Shown here in pieces: positions 1-8,321 of a stretch of 64,000 bases of DNA. The notes under the pieces were generated by a model, which saw only the letters and a program-made list of their open reading frames with translations, had not been told where the DNA came from and did not search any database. A program made the position numbers and the translations under genes. Numbering within the stretch: the stretch's first letter is position 1; every line of letters begins with the position of its first letter. The stretch is from Ruegeria pomeroyi (GTDB taxonomy: Bacteria > Pseudomonadota > Alphaproteobacteria > Rhodobacterales > Rhodobacteraceae): contig NZ_JAGQAG010000001.1 in assembly GCF_021405525.1 (NCBI RefSeq), positions 2,046,001-2,110,000 on the forward strand. The letters run 5' to 3'.

Positions 1-500
1 GGGCCGAGGCGCGGCAATGGTCGGGGCTGGGTACACCGGGGATGATCCTGCTGGGTCTTTCGGTGATCGGCGGCGGCGTTGCCACCACTGCCGGCGGGGT
101 CAAGCTGTTGCGGGTTTACGCGCTTTACCTGAACGGTATGCGGGAAATGCAGCGGTTGGTTCACCCGTCGTCGGTCAGTTCCGCCACCGGGCGCAACCTT
201 CGTATCCAACGTGACGGGGCGTTCATTGCCTGGGTGTTCTTCATGCTGTTTGCCATTTCACTGGCGGCGATTGCACTGGCGTTAGCGGCGGCGGGATCGG
301 ATTTCGAAACCGCCATGGTGCTTAGCATTGCCACGCTCAGCACCACCGGTCCGCTGATCGAGGTTGGCGCTGAGTTGCCGATCCGCCTGATCGAGATGCC
401 CAACGCCGCAAAGGTGATTCTGAGCGGTGCGATGATCATCGGACGGCTGGAAACGCTGGCCTTTATCGCGCTGATCACCCCCGCGCTGTGGCGGAATTGA
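1..500 (+). CDS. trkH: TrkH-type potassium uptake channel subunit, C-terminal part
   Basis: The gene enters from outside the window; the reading frame is open from base 3. About 165 residues remain. They hold the last pore-loop region (a GGGVATTAGGVKLLR segment typical of TrkH/KtrB, with glycines of the selectivity-filter repeat and the following charged linker) and two further hydrophobic helices ending in TPALWRN. In this family the protein forms the membrane pore that takes up K+ and is gated by the NAD-binding protein TrkA. The neighbour hfq follows 137 bases downstream on the same strand. Only the C-terminus is visible, so subtype (TrkH or KtrB) rests on the pore motif. Confidence 0.85.
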   Translation, partial: AEARQWSGLGTPGMILLGLSVIGGGVATTAGGVKLLRVYALYLNGMREMQRLVHPSSVSSATGRNLRIQRDGAFIAWVFFMLFAISLAAIALALAAAGSDFETAMVLSIATLSTTGPLIEVGAELPIRLIEMPNAAKVILSGAMIIGRLETLAFIALITPALWRN

Positions 501-637
501 GCGTCGGACGCTGCCGGGGCTTTCGCAGATAAGCTCTATTTTCGGCTGGCATATCCCAAATTGGCGCGACATACTCCGCCTGAGGGAGCGCGTTGGTCCG
601 CAGCGCGTTGCAAGAACAAAGGCGAGATTGAACAAAA

Positions 638-877
638 ATGGCTTCGGACAGACAAAATCTGCAGGACGCATTCCTGAATCACGTCAGAAAGACCAAGGTT
701 CCGGTCACGATTTTCCTGATCAACGGTGTGAAATTGCAGGGTGTGATCACCTGGTTCGACAATTTCTGCGTGCTGCTGCGCCGCGACGGACAGTCGCAGC
801 TGGTTTACAAGCATGCGATCTCGACGATCATGCCTGCCCAGCCGATCAGCCTGTATGAGGGCGAAGACGCCAATTGA
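638..877 (+). CDS. hfq: RNA chaperone Hfq
   Basis: This 79-residue protein matches full-length alphaproteobacterial Hfq. The Sm1 region ([20 protein letters not shown], then [19 protein letters not shown]) is followed by the Sm2 signature YKHAISTI at about residues 57-64 and a short acidic tail. Hfq forms a hexameric ring that pairs small RNAs with mRNAs. ATG is preceded by an AAGGCGAGA ribosome-binding site. The stop overlaps the start of hflX as TGATG, so the two are translationally coupled, the classic hfq-hflX arrangement. Identification is essentially certain. Confidence 0.97.
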   Translation: MASDRQNLQDAFLNHVRKTKVPVTIFLINGVKLQGVITWFDNFCVLLRRDGQSQLVYKHAISTIMPAQPISLYEGEDAN

Positions 878-2148
878 TGGAACATGATCGGGCGCGCACC
901 CGGGCCTGGGTGCTGCACCCCGAACTCAAATCCGATCTTGATCGCCGTGACCCGGTTCCGGCGCTGGAAGAAGCCGTGGCTTTGGCCGCGGCCTTGCCGG
1001 ATCTCGAGGTTGTCGGATCTGGCATCGTGCGATTGGCCAAGCCGCAGCCCGGACACCTGTTCGGATCGGGCAAGGTCGAGGAACTGGCCACGCTGTTGCA
1101 TGACAACGAGGTCGAGCTGGTTCTGATCGACGGGCCGCTTTCCCCGGTGCAGCAACGCAACCTGGAAAAGGCATGGAAGGTCAAGATACTCGACCGGACC
1201 GGCCTGATCCTGGAAATCTTCAGCGACCGCGCCCGCACCCGCGAAGGCGTTTTGCAGGTCGAGATGGCGGCACTCAGCTATCAGCGGACCCGGCTGGTGC
1301 GCGCCTGGACTCACCTGGAGCGTCAGCGCGGCGGTCTGGGCTTTGTCGGCGGTCCGGGGGAAACCCAGATCGAGGCCGACCGGCGCGCCATTGACGAACA
1401 GCTGGTGCGGCTCAAGCGGCAGCTCGACAAGGTGGTCAAGACCCGCGAGCTGCACCGCAAGGCGCGCGCCAAGGTACCCTATCCGATCGTGGCGCTAGTG
1501 GGATATACCAACGCGGGCAAATCGACCCTGTTCAACCGGCTGACCGGGGCCGAGGTGATGGCCAAGGACATGCTGTTCGCCACGCTCGATCCGACCATGC
1601 GGCGGGTGGTGCTGCCCGACGGGCCCGAAGTGATCCTGAGTGATACCGTGGGCTTCATCTCGGATCTGCCGACCGAGCTGGTGGCCGCCTTCCGCGCCAC
1701 GCTCGAAGAGGTGCTGGCCGCCGATCTCATTGTTCACGTGCGCGATATCAGTCATGCCGCGACCGAGGAACAGGCCAGCGATGTCGAGGCCATTCTGGCC
1801 TCGCTCGGGGTGGACGAGGGGCGGCCGAAATTCGAGGTCTGGAACAAGGTCGATCTGCTCGACCCCGACAAGCGCGCGGCGCTGCGCGACCGGACCGCGC
1901 GCGATGCGTCGCTCTTTGCGGTGTCGGCAGTGACGGGCGAGGGGCTGGAGCCTTTGCTGTCGGCCATTGCCCAGGCGCTGGCCGAGACCCGCAGCGAGGC
2001 GGTGCTGACCCTGGGCTTTGCCGATGGCAAGCGGCGCGCCTGGTTGTTCGAGCAGGACGTGGTGCAGGCCGAGGAACAGACCGAGGACGGGTTCCGCCTG
2101 ACCGTTCTTTGGACGCCCCGTCAGGCGGCGCGCTACGCTGCGCTCTGA
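877..2148 (+). CDS. hflX: Ribosome-associated GTPase HflX
   Basis: The product is a 423-residue GTPase that in known bacteria binds and splits stalled or heat-damaged ribosomes. The N-terminal HflX domain (residues 1 to about 195) contains the glycine-rich GGPGETQIE segment near 158-166. The G domain shows G1 GYTNAGKS at 209-216, G3 DTVG at 256-259 and G4 NKVD at 323-326. A TTG three bases earlier is in frame, but ATG at 877 shares its A with the hfq stop (TGATG) and is preferred. The 3' end runs 16 bases into the convergent antiporter gene. Confidence 0.96.
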   Translation: MEHDRARTRAWVLHPELKSDLDRRDPVPALEEAVALAAALPDLEVVGSGIVRLAKPQPGHLFGSGKVEELATLLHDNEVELVLIDGPLSPVQQRNLEKAWKVKILDRTGLILEIFSDRARTREGVLQVEMAALSYQRTRLVRAWTHLERQRGGLGFVGGPGETQIEADRRAIDEQLVRLKRQLDKVVKTRELHRKARAKVPYPIVALVGYTNAGKSTLFNRLTGAEVMAKDMLFATLDPTMRRVVLPDGPEVILSDTVGFISDLPTELVAAFRATLEEVLAADLIVHVRDISHAATEEQASDVEAILASLGVDEGRPKFEVWNKVDLLDPDKRAALRDRTARDASLFAVSAVTGEGLEPLLSAIAQALAETRSEAVLTLGFADGKRRAWLFEQDVVQAEEQTEDGFRLTVLWTPRQAARYAAL

Positions 2149-3323
2149 TCACCGTTGTCGCTGACACGGCGCAAGGCATAGGCGGCGGCAAGCGGTCCGG
2201 CCAATTCGAACACCACCGTGGCGCCGATGGCGAGCGCGGTGATCATGTCCGCAAATTGCGGAAACAGATCGCCCGCGATCAGCGCCATGCCGATGGCAAC
2301 CCCAGCCTGTGGCAACAGGGCCGGGCCGTACCACGGGCGTTCGGCTTGCGCGGTTCCGGCCAGCATCGCTCCGGCCCAGCCGCCCAGCACCCGGCCCAGC
2401 ACGCGCAGCGCCACATAGCCAATCAGCAGAGGACCGACCGCCCAGAGGGCGCCGAGATCCAGCGTGGCGCCTGCCAGGATGAAGAACACGATCATGAAGG
2501 GCCATTCAAAATGCTCGATCTCGCGAAAGGCCCGCTTGTGATGATGGGCGAGGTTCACGATCACCGCCCCCGCCGTCATCCCCGCGATCAGATAGGAGAG
2601 ATCCAGCCAGAGCGACAGGCCCGCGGTCAGGAACACCAGCCCCAGCGCCTCGATCCTGAGCGGCTCGCCCCCTGACAGGCGCCCGGTCAGATAGGCGCCG
2701 GGCAGACCGACGGCCAGGCCCAGGGCAACCGATCCCGCGATCTCGACCAGCGCCCCACCCAACAGGCCGGGGCCGGACCCGTTCCCTTCGACCGCTCCGG
2801 CCAGTACCGCCACCAGTGCAAAGAGCAACACGCCCCAGGCGTCGTCGATGGCAACGATACCCTTGAGCCTGCGGGGGAAATCTCCGGTGGCTTGGCCCTG
2901 CCGGATCACGTCGAGCGTCGCCGCCGGATCGGTGGCGGTGGCCAGCGCCCCCACGATCAGCGCCGCCGCCAGCGGCATGCCGATCATCGCCAGCCCGGCC
3001 GAAACGGTCAGCTGCGTCACCACCACCACCATCAGCGAGATCACCACGATGGCGCGGCCATGGGCGCTGAGCGTGCGCAGCGACAGTTCTCCCCCCAAGA
3101 GGAACGCGACCATGCTGAGCGCGATGACCGACACGATGGGATAGACGGCGGCGAGGCTCTCGGGGATCAGGTCAAACCCCGCCGAACCGGCCATCAGCCC
3201 GCAGAACAACAGCAGCGTCACCCGCGGCAACCGGCTGCGCGCGCCCAGTTGATCGGCGGCCAGACCCGCCAGGAACAACAGTCCCAGCGCGATCAGATCG
3301 GCGGTATAGCCCTCCATCCTCAT
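2133..3323 (-). CDS. Cation:proton antiporter, NhaP/Kef-type (CPA superfamily)
   Basis: A 396-residue integral membrane protein with about 12 hydrophobic helices. The conserved ATDPAATLDVI stretch (about residue 130) carries the Asp expected at the ion-binding site of sodium/proton exchangers, followed by the AIDDAWGVLLFAL helix with a second pair of acidic residues. Substrate (Na+, K+ or other) cannot be read from sequence. The ATG at 3323 overlaps the TGA of the upstream acylase gene as ATGA, which selects this start over one 93 bases further up; the two genes form an operon. The stop lies inside the end of hflX. Confidence 0.88.
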   Translation of the reverse strand: MRMEGYTADLIALGLLFLAGLAADQLGARSRLPRVTLLLFCGLMAGSAGFDLIPESLAAVYPIVSVIALSMVAFLLGGELSLRTLSAHGRAIVVISLMVVVVTQLTVSAGLAMIGMPLAAALIVGALATATDPAATLDVIRQGQATGDFPRRLKGIVAIDDAWGVLLFALVAVLAGAVEGNGSGPGLLGGALVEIAGSVALGLAVGLPGAYLTGRLSGGEPLRIEALGLVFLTAGLSLWLDLSYLIAGMTAGAVIVNLAHHHKRAFREIEHFEWPFMIVFFILAGATLDLGALWAVGPLLIGYVALRVLGRVLGGWAGAMLAGTAQAERPWYGPALLPQAGVAIGMALIAGDLFPQFADMITALAIGATVVFELAGPLAAAYALRRVSDNGDQSAA

Positions 3324-5788
3324 TCGGGCGCGGGCAGCAGCAGGGTCACCCCCACTGCCGCCGCGCGTGCCAGGTCGGCATCCAGCGACATAGGGATATA
3401 TTCGCCACGCCGCCACAGCTGTGCCTGATCGTCGTAATAGCGGGACAGGAAATGCCCCGATTGCCCGGTCGAGATGACAAAGACCGAGCTGTCGGGATCG
3501 GCGAAATCATAGACCCCGCGATAGCCCGCGCCATGCACGTTGCGGAACGGGTCCGGGTCCTCGCCCGAAGTGCGTCCCCGTTGCAGCGTGTGGTCGCCGC
3601 CGCTGGTCGATTGCCGGATATTCACGAAATAGCGCAGCACCGGCACCTCGCCCAGGACCGGGTGATCATGGGTGGCCTGATGCGCGTCGCCCCAGCGCAG
3701 GCTTTCCAGCGCGGTGCCATACCGCTCGCCGATCCAGACCAGCGCATCGTCCAGCGCCAGCCGGGCGATCTCGGTGCAGCTTTCCCTGGGCGCGCTCTGG
3801 CGGATGTCGCACCAGACCGCTGCGCCGTCGATGTCGCGGAACACCCGCTCGATGAACAGCGGCTCGACATGTTTGAATTCAGCGGCCAGCGGCCCCAGCT
3901 CGTCGGTGATCAGCCGCTTTTGCAGGGCGCGCAGCCAGGCGGCATAGATCAACGGCTCGGGCAGGTGTTCGTTCATCTCGCCGTTCCATTCGGCAAGAAT
4001 GGTCAGGGCGATCTGGCGCTGGCGCTCGGGTGTGCCCTCGGGCGCGGCCTCGCCGGTGAACCACAGATCGGCGCCAATGAGCGGCAGCAGGGTGCGCGCC
4101 GCCGGGCTGACCGGGTCCTGTTGCGCCTCGATGAAACTGTCGCGGGTATGCACCTCGCGCGATTGCATGAGCCTCTGCCAGCGGGTCACCCGCTGGGTAT
4201 CGCCCCACACAAACGAGACATGGTTGGGAAAGGGACGTTCCAGCAGCTTGTTGTTGGTATTGCCCAGTATGCCGCCCACTGGGCCGACGAATTCCGGGTT
4301 CGAGGCATAGGGCATCCGGCCCTGCCAGCGGTTCTCGGCCCGCCAACCCTGTGCAGGCAGGCGGCCCTGGCTTTGATGGCGCGAGTCACGGCGCGGCACC
4401 GCGCCCACCATCTTGAGCGCCACGGTCTCGCGGTCGGCCAGCGTCAGGTTCTGCGAGGGGCCGATATAGGTCTCGGTCGCGCGGATCGCCTCTTGCACAG
4501 TGCCGGCATTGACCAGCGCCAGCGCCGCCGACATCGAGGTGTCGCGCGGGTTCAGCATGGTCCAGCCCAGCGACATCACGTGACCGGGCGGGGTGATGGT
4601 GTCCAGATCGTAGACGCTGCCGGGCAGGACCGGCCCGTTCTCGGTCCAGCGCAGGGTCAGCGTGATCGGGGCCGCGCCCTTGATCTCGATGATCGAGGGA
4701 CGGCTTTCAAAGGCCTTGTAGCCGTCCGGGGTCAGGTATTCCTCGGGGTTCTCGGGGTTCAGCTTTTCCACGAACAGGTCCTGATCGTCCATGTAGGACG
4801 AGGTCAGGCCCCAGCCCAACCGTTCGCTGCGTCCCAGCAGCACCGCGGGCATGCCGGGAATGGTGCCGCCGATGACGCCGCCATTGGCCAGCTCCAGCCG
4901 CGCCAGGTACCAGGTCGAGGGCGCGGCAAAACCCAGATGCGGGTCGTTGGCCAGCAGGGTGCCACCGCTGGCAGAGCGCGAGGGCGCTGCGGCCCAGGCA
5001 TTCGACGCCCCGGCCAGACCCCGGCGCGGCAAGGGCGACAGCGGATCGCGCGGCGTTTCGCGCCCGGCGGCATAGCGGGGCAGGTCCGGGAACAGTTCGG
5101 CATATTCCGGCAGCGCGGCAGTGCCGGTACCCGGTGCGTCGGGCAGGATATCAAGCAGCCGCGCGGGATCGCTTAACATCAGCGAGGTGCGCGCGCGCAG
5201 CACCTCCTCCTCCAGATGGCCCGAGAGTTGCAGCCCCATCAGCTTGATGATGGCGAGGCTGTCGGAAGGTTGCCAGGGGGCCACAGGGGCGTTGAACAGG
5301 AACATCTCGGGCGCGCCACGGCCCAGCGCCTCGTCGTTGATCTCGGCCAGGCGGGCGTTGACGCCCGCCGCATAGGCCTTGAGCGCGGCTGTGGCATAGG
5401 CGTCCTGCGCGCCGACCGACTGCTGTGCCAGCCGGTAGAGGTCGAGCCGCCGCAAGAGGCGGTCGATGCCGACGGTGCGCGGGCCGAACACCTCGGACAG
5501 ACGGCCCTGCACGGTGCGGCGCAGCATGGTCATCTGCCACAACCGGTCCTGCGCATGGGCATAGCCGAGACCAAAGAACACGTCCGGGTCGGAACTGCCA
5601 AAGATATGCGGCACATTATGGGTGTCGCGCACGATCTCGACCGGCGCGGTCAGCCCGGCAACCTCTTGGGTCTGGTTGTATTCAGGCAACGATTGGCCAG
5701 CCAGATAATAGACCAGCACCACAGCCGCGACAGCAAGTGCGATCAGACCGGCGGCAAGGCGAAGTAGCCAGCGAAAGAGCAGACCCAT
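3320..5788 (-). CDS. Penicillin acylase family amidohydrolase (Ntn hydrolase)
   Basis: The 822-residue protein fits the precursor length of penicillin/acyl-homoserine-lactone acylases. An N-terminal hydrophobic segment (about 5-30) can act as signal or membrane anchor. The alpha chain has DTHNVPHIFG and GYAHAQDRLWQM. The self-cleavage site and nucleophile are seen at GASNAWA, with the catalytic Ser near 262 as the new N-terminus of the beta chain, followed by LLANDPHLGF. The family cleaves amide side chains of beta-lactams, acyl-homoserine lactones or other amides after periplasmic maturation; the substrate here is unknown. It is coupled (ATGA) to the antiporter gene. Confidence 0.93.
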   Translation of the reverse strand: MGLLFRWLLRLAAGLIALAVAAVVLVYYLAGQSLPEYNQTQEVAGLTAPVEIVRDTHNVPHIFGSSDPDVFFGLGYAHAQDRLWQMTMLRRTVQGRLSEVFGPRTVGIDRLLRRLDLYRLAQQSVGAQDAYATAALKAYAAGVNARLAEINDEALGRGAPEMFLFNAPVAPWQPSDSLAIIKLMGLQLSGHLEEEVLRARTSLMLSDPARLLDILPDAPGTGTAALPEYAELFPDLPRYAAGRETPRDPLSPLPRRGLAGASNAWAAAPSRSASGGTLLANDPHLGFAAPSTWYLARLELANGGVIGGTIPGMPAVLLGRSERLGWGLTSSYMDDQDLFVEKLNPENPEEYLTPDGYKAFESRPSIIEIKGAAPITLTLRWTENGPVLPGSVYDLDTITPPGHVMSLGWTMLNPRDTSMSAALALVNAGTVQEAIRATETYIGPSQNLTLADRETVALKMVGAVPRRDSRHQSQGRLPAQGWRAENRWQGRMPYASNPEFVGPVGGILGNTNNKLLERPFPNHVSFVWGDTQRVTRWQRLMQSREVHTRDSFIEAQQDPVSPAARTLLPLIGADLWFTGEAAPEGTPERQRQIALTILAEWNGEMNEHLPEPLIYAAWLRALQKRLITDELGPLAAEFKHVEPLFIERVFRDIDGAAVWCDIRQSAPRESCTEIARLALDDALVWIGERYGTALESLRWGDAHQATHDHPVLGEVPVLRYFVNIRQSTSGGDHTLQRGRTSGEDPDPFRNVHGAGYRGVYDFADPDSSVFVISTGQSGHFLSRYYDDQAQLWRRGEYIPMSLDADLARAAAVGVTLLLPAPE

Positions 5789-5845
5789 GAGCGACCCGTG
5801 ATTTCCCCGAACTCGGATTTCCCGAGCGACACTAGGGGATTGGCA

Positions 5846-5878
5846 GAGAAAACGAAAGGGCGGCTCGGTGGCCGCCCC
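5846..5878 (-). terminator. Rho-independent terminator of the SYLF gene
   Basis: On the minus strand a perfect GGGCGGC/GCCGCCC stem with a 6-base loop (5858-5877) is followed by a T-rich run (TTTCGTTTTCTC). It lies 55 bases past the stop of the SYLF-domain gene and before the acylase gene, so it separates the two units. Confidence 0.75.
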
Positions 5879-5932
5879 TGCGATGGATCAGAGCCCGGTC
5901 GTGACCACGTCGCGCCGGTGTGAGTGCGCCGA

Positions 5933-6505
5933 TCAGGGAATGATGCGGGTATATTTGGTGCCTTCCAAGGTCGCGCCCACGCGCAGGCCGGCCCGGCCGA
6001 ACACTGCCGCCAGAATCGGCGAGCGCAGCGTATTGGTATCGGCGGCCAGAGAGTCTCCCTGATCGCTGACCACATATTCCAGATCGGCCCCCGCTGCCCA
6101 GCCACTGGACCGGCGGAATTCACTGAGCGCGGCCTGGGTCATGAAGAACAGGACATGGGCATATTGCTGGGCGCCCACCTGCAAGCCGGCGCTGCCCTTG
6201 ACGGCCGAGTAATAATCCACCGTCACACCGTCGATGCGCAGGGCGCCACGCCCATAGCCGCCGCCAAAGACGAAACCGGCCTCGGTCAGAAGCGGCATCA
6301 CCAGCAAGCCGGCTGCCTTTTGCGAGATCTCGACCGTGTTGGGGAACTGGGCGTACATCTCGGTCAGTGTGGCATTGACGCGGGCGTCGATTTGCGAAGC
6401 GTTGGAATTGCCGACGCCATTGCCGCAGGCCGCGGTTACGGTCAAGCCTGCAATGCCAAAGGCAAAGCCGCGACGGGTCAGTCGGGGGTGGTGGATACTG
6501 CTCAT
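5933..6505 (-). CDS. SYLF (Ysc84-like) domain lipid-binding exported protein
   Basis: A 190-residue protein. The N-terminus has twin arginines (RR at 11-12, TRRGFAFG) followed by a hydrophobic stretch ending in TAAC-G (Cys27), so it looks like a Tat-exported protein and possibly a lipoprotein, although the lipobox is weak. The rest matches the SYLF/Ysc84 fold: KAAGLLVMP, a glycine-rich FGGGYGRG loop, and a C-terminal AGLRVGATLEGTKYTRI. SYLF domains bind phosphoinositides in eukaryotes; the bacterial role is unknown. The ATG at 6505 is chosen because it starts the signal sequence; the frame extends 93 bases upstream without a plausible start. Confidence 0.85.
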   Translation of the reverse strand: MSSIHHPRLTRRGFAFGIAGLTVTAACGNGVGNSNASQIDARVNATLTEMYAQFPNTVEISQKAAGLLVMPLLTEAGFVFGGGYGRGALRIDGVTVDYYSAVKGSAGLQVGAQQYAHVLFFMTQAALSEFRRSSGWAAGADLEYVVSDQGDSLAADTNTLRSPILAAVFGRAGLRVGATLEGTKYTRIIP

Positions 6506-6644
6506 ATCTCTCGATCTCTGTAATGTTGCCTGACAAGCCGGGTTTTCCCGGTCTTGACGGCGACAATACGCCGAACCGGCCGTGCTGTCACCAAACAACT
6601 GCCTCGGTTCGGCGAGTTATCGCCCGCGGCGCTTGCGTACGCGG

Positions 6645-7643
6645 TCAGCCTTGCAGGATTCGGGCTACCTCGGGGGCGAAATAGGTCAGGATGCCGTCGC
6701 ATCCGGCGCGCTTGAAGGCCAGCAGGCTTTCCAGCATCACCTTTTCGCCGTCGATCCAGCCGTTCTGCGCCGCCGCCCGGATCATCGCGTATTCGCCCGA
6801 GACCTGATAGGCGTAGGTGGGCGCGCCAAAGCTCTGTTTCACCCGGTGGCAGATGTCCAGATAGGCCAGCCCCGGCTTGATCATCACCATATCGGCGCCC
6901 TCAGACAGGTCGCGCTGGATCAGGCGCAGCGCCTCGTCCGTGTTGCCCGGATCCATCTGATAGGTCTTCTTGTCGCCGGTCAGCGCGCCCGAGGCACCGA
7001 CCGCGTCGCGGAACGGCCCGTAAAAGGCGCTGGCATATTTGGCGGCATAGCTCAGGATCAGCACATTGCGATGTCCGGCCGCCTCAAGCGCCTGTCGCAT
7101 GGCGCCGATGCGCCCGTCCATCATGTCCGAGGGGCCGATGATATCGGCGCCCGCCTCGGCCTGGGCAAGCGTCATCTTTACCAGTGCCTCGACGGTTTCG
7201 TCATTGACGATCTCACCCTCGACCACATAGCCGTCATGGCCATTGATGTTGTAGGGGTCGAGCGCCACATCGGTCATCACAGCAATGTCGGGGGCGGCGG
7301 CCTTGATCGCGCGGATGGCGCGGTTCGACAGGTTGTCGGGGCTCCAGGCCTCGGCGCAATCCTCGGTCTTCAGCGCGGCATCGGTGTAGGGGAACAGGCA
7401 GATGGCCGGAATGCCCAGCGCCTGCGCCTCGACTGCGGCCTCGGCGATCTTGTCGACCGAACGGCGCATCACGCCGGGCATCGAGGGCACCGGTTCCTCG
7501 ATCCCTTCGCCATCGCGCACGAAAACCGGCCAGATCAGATCGTCGACGCCAAGGGTATTCTCGCGCACCAGCGCGCGCAGCGCGGGCGATTTGCGGGCAC
7601 GCCGGAAACGGGCGGCGGGAAAGGCGGCGACGGTCGGGGTCAT
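6645..7643 (-). CDS. hemB: Delta-aminolevulinic acid dehydratase (porphobilinogen synthase)
   Basis: The 332-residue enzyme condenses two 5-aminolevulinate molecules to porphobilinogen in heme, cobalamin and bacteriochlorophyll synthesis. The Schiff-base lysines are K202 (AAKYASAFYG) and K256 (VMIKPG). The metal site reads DVALDP at 125-130 and GHDG, i.e. aspartates instead of the zinc-binding cysteines of the E. coli/animal type, so this is the magnesium-responsive class. ATG at 7643 has AAGGAGA seven bases upstream, which decides against an in-frame start 18 bases earlier. Confidence 0.97.
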   Translation of the reverse strand: MTPTVAAFPAARFRRARKSPALRALVRENTLGVDDLIWPVFVRDGEGIEEPVPSMPGVMRRSVDKIAEAAVEAQALGIPAICLFPYTDAALKTEDCAEAWSPDNLSNRAIRAIKAAAPDIAVMTDVALDPYNINGHDGYVVEGEIVNDETVEALVKMTLAQAEAGADIIGPSDMMDGRIGAMRQALEAAGHRNVLILSYAAKYASAFYGPFRDAVGASGALTGDKKTYQMDPGNTDEALRLIQRDLSEGADMVMIKPGLAYLDICHRVKQSFGAPTYAYQVSGEYAMIRAAAQNGWIDGEKVMLESLLAFKRAGCDGILTYFAPEVARILQG

Positions 7644-7766
7644 GCATGGCTCTCCTTGCACATTTGTGCATTGGGTGGCATGGAATTGATCCGGTCACAA
7701 GGGTACCAATGGCCGCGCAGGCGGGATAGAAGGCCGCGATGACGGCCAGAGGGAAGGGCAGAGCGT

Positions 7767-8291
7767 TTGGATTGGTATTCCTCGATCTTCGAACTTATCG
7801 ACATGCGCAGCTTTTCAAACCTTTGGTTCTGGATCGCGCTGGCGGTGGTCTGGTCCTCGGCCAGCCACTGGGTTCTGGGCGTGCCATATGACATGGTGAC
7901 CCGCGCCCGTCGGGTCGGCGGGCAGGCGGCGCAGGATCTGGACGATATCGCACGGGTCAACGTGAACCGCATGCTCTATATCGTCGACACCGCCGGATTG
8001 TGGATCTTTGCCTTTTGCTGTTTCACCCTGTCGGCGCTGGCGATGCTTGGGTTCTTTTACGGGATGGAATTCGCGCAGGCGGTGTTCCTGCTGGCCTTTC
8101 CGATGTCGCTGGTGGCGCTGTTGAACCTGTCGACGGCGCGACGGGTGCGGGCACAGGAACTGACCGGCGAGGATCTGGCGCGCGCCATCGGGCGCTGCCG
8201 GATCTATACCCAGGTCATCGGCATGGTGGCGATCTTCTTCACCTCGCTCTGGGGGATGTATCAGAACCTGTCGATCGGGGTTCTGGGCTAG
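7767..8291 (+). CDS. Conserved roseobacter membrane protein upstream of mfd
   Basis: A 174-residue protein with four hydrophobic segments (about 18-37, 78-96, 100-118 and 148-166) and a charged cytoplasmic loop QDLDDIARVNVNRML. I recall relatives in Rhodobacteraceae being annotated as 'component of SufBCD complex', but nothing in the sequence shows an Fe-S role. The start is TTG, with GAAGGG eight bases upstream; an ATG at codon 13 is the alternative. It sits 30 bases before mfd on the same strand and may be cotranscribed with it. Function unknown. Confidence 0.7.
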   Translation: MDWYSSIFELIDMRSFSNLWFWIALAVVWSSASHWVLGVPYDMVTRARRVGGQAAQDLDDIARVNVNRMLYIVDTAGLWIFAFCCFTLSALAMLGFFYGMEFAQAVFLLAFPMSLVALLNLSTARRVRAQELTGEDLARAIGRCRIYTQVIGMVAIFFTSLWGMYQNLSIGVLG

Positions 8292-8321
8292 ACAGACGGA
8301 AACGGACAGGGACACGTCACG

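Noticed and set aside
3452-5176. A 574-codon plus-strand frame
   Set aside because: Antisense to the acylase gene, whose catalytic motifs are intact; composition is that of a shadow.
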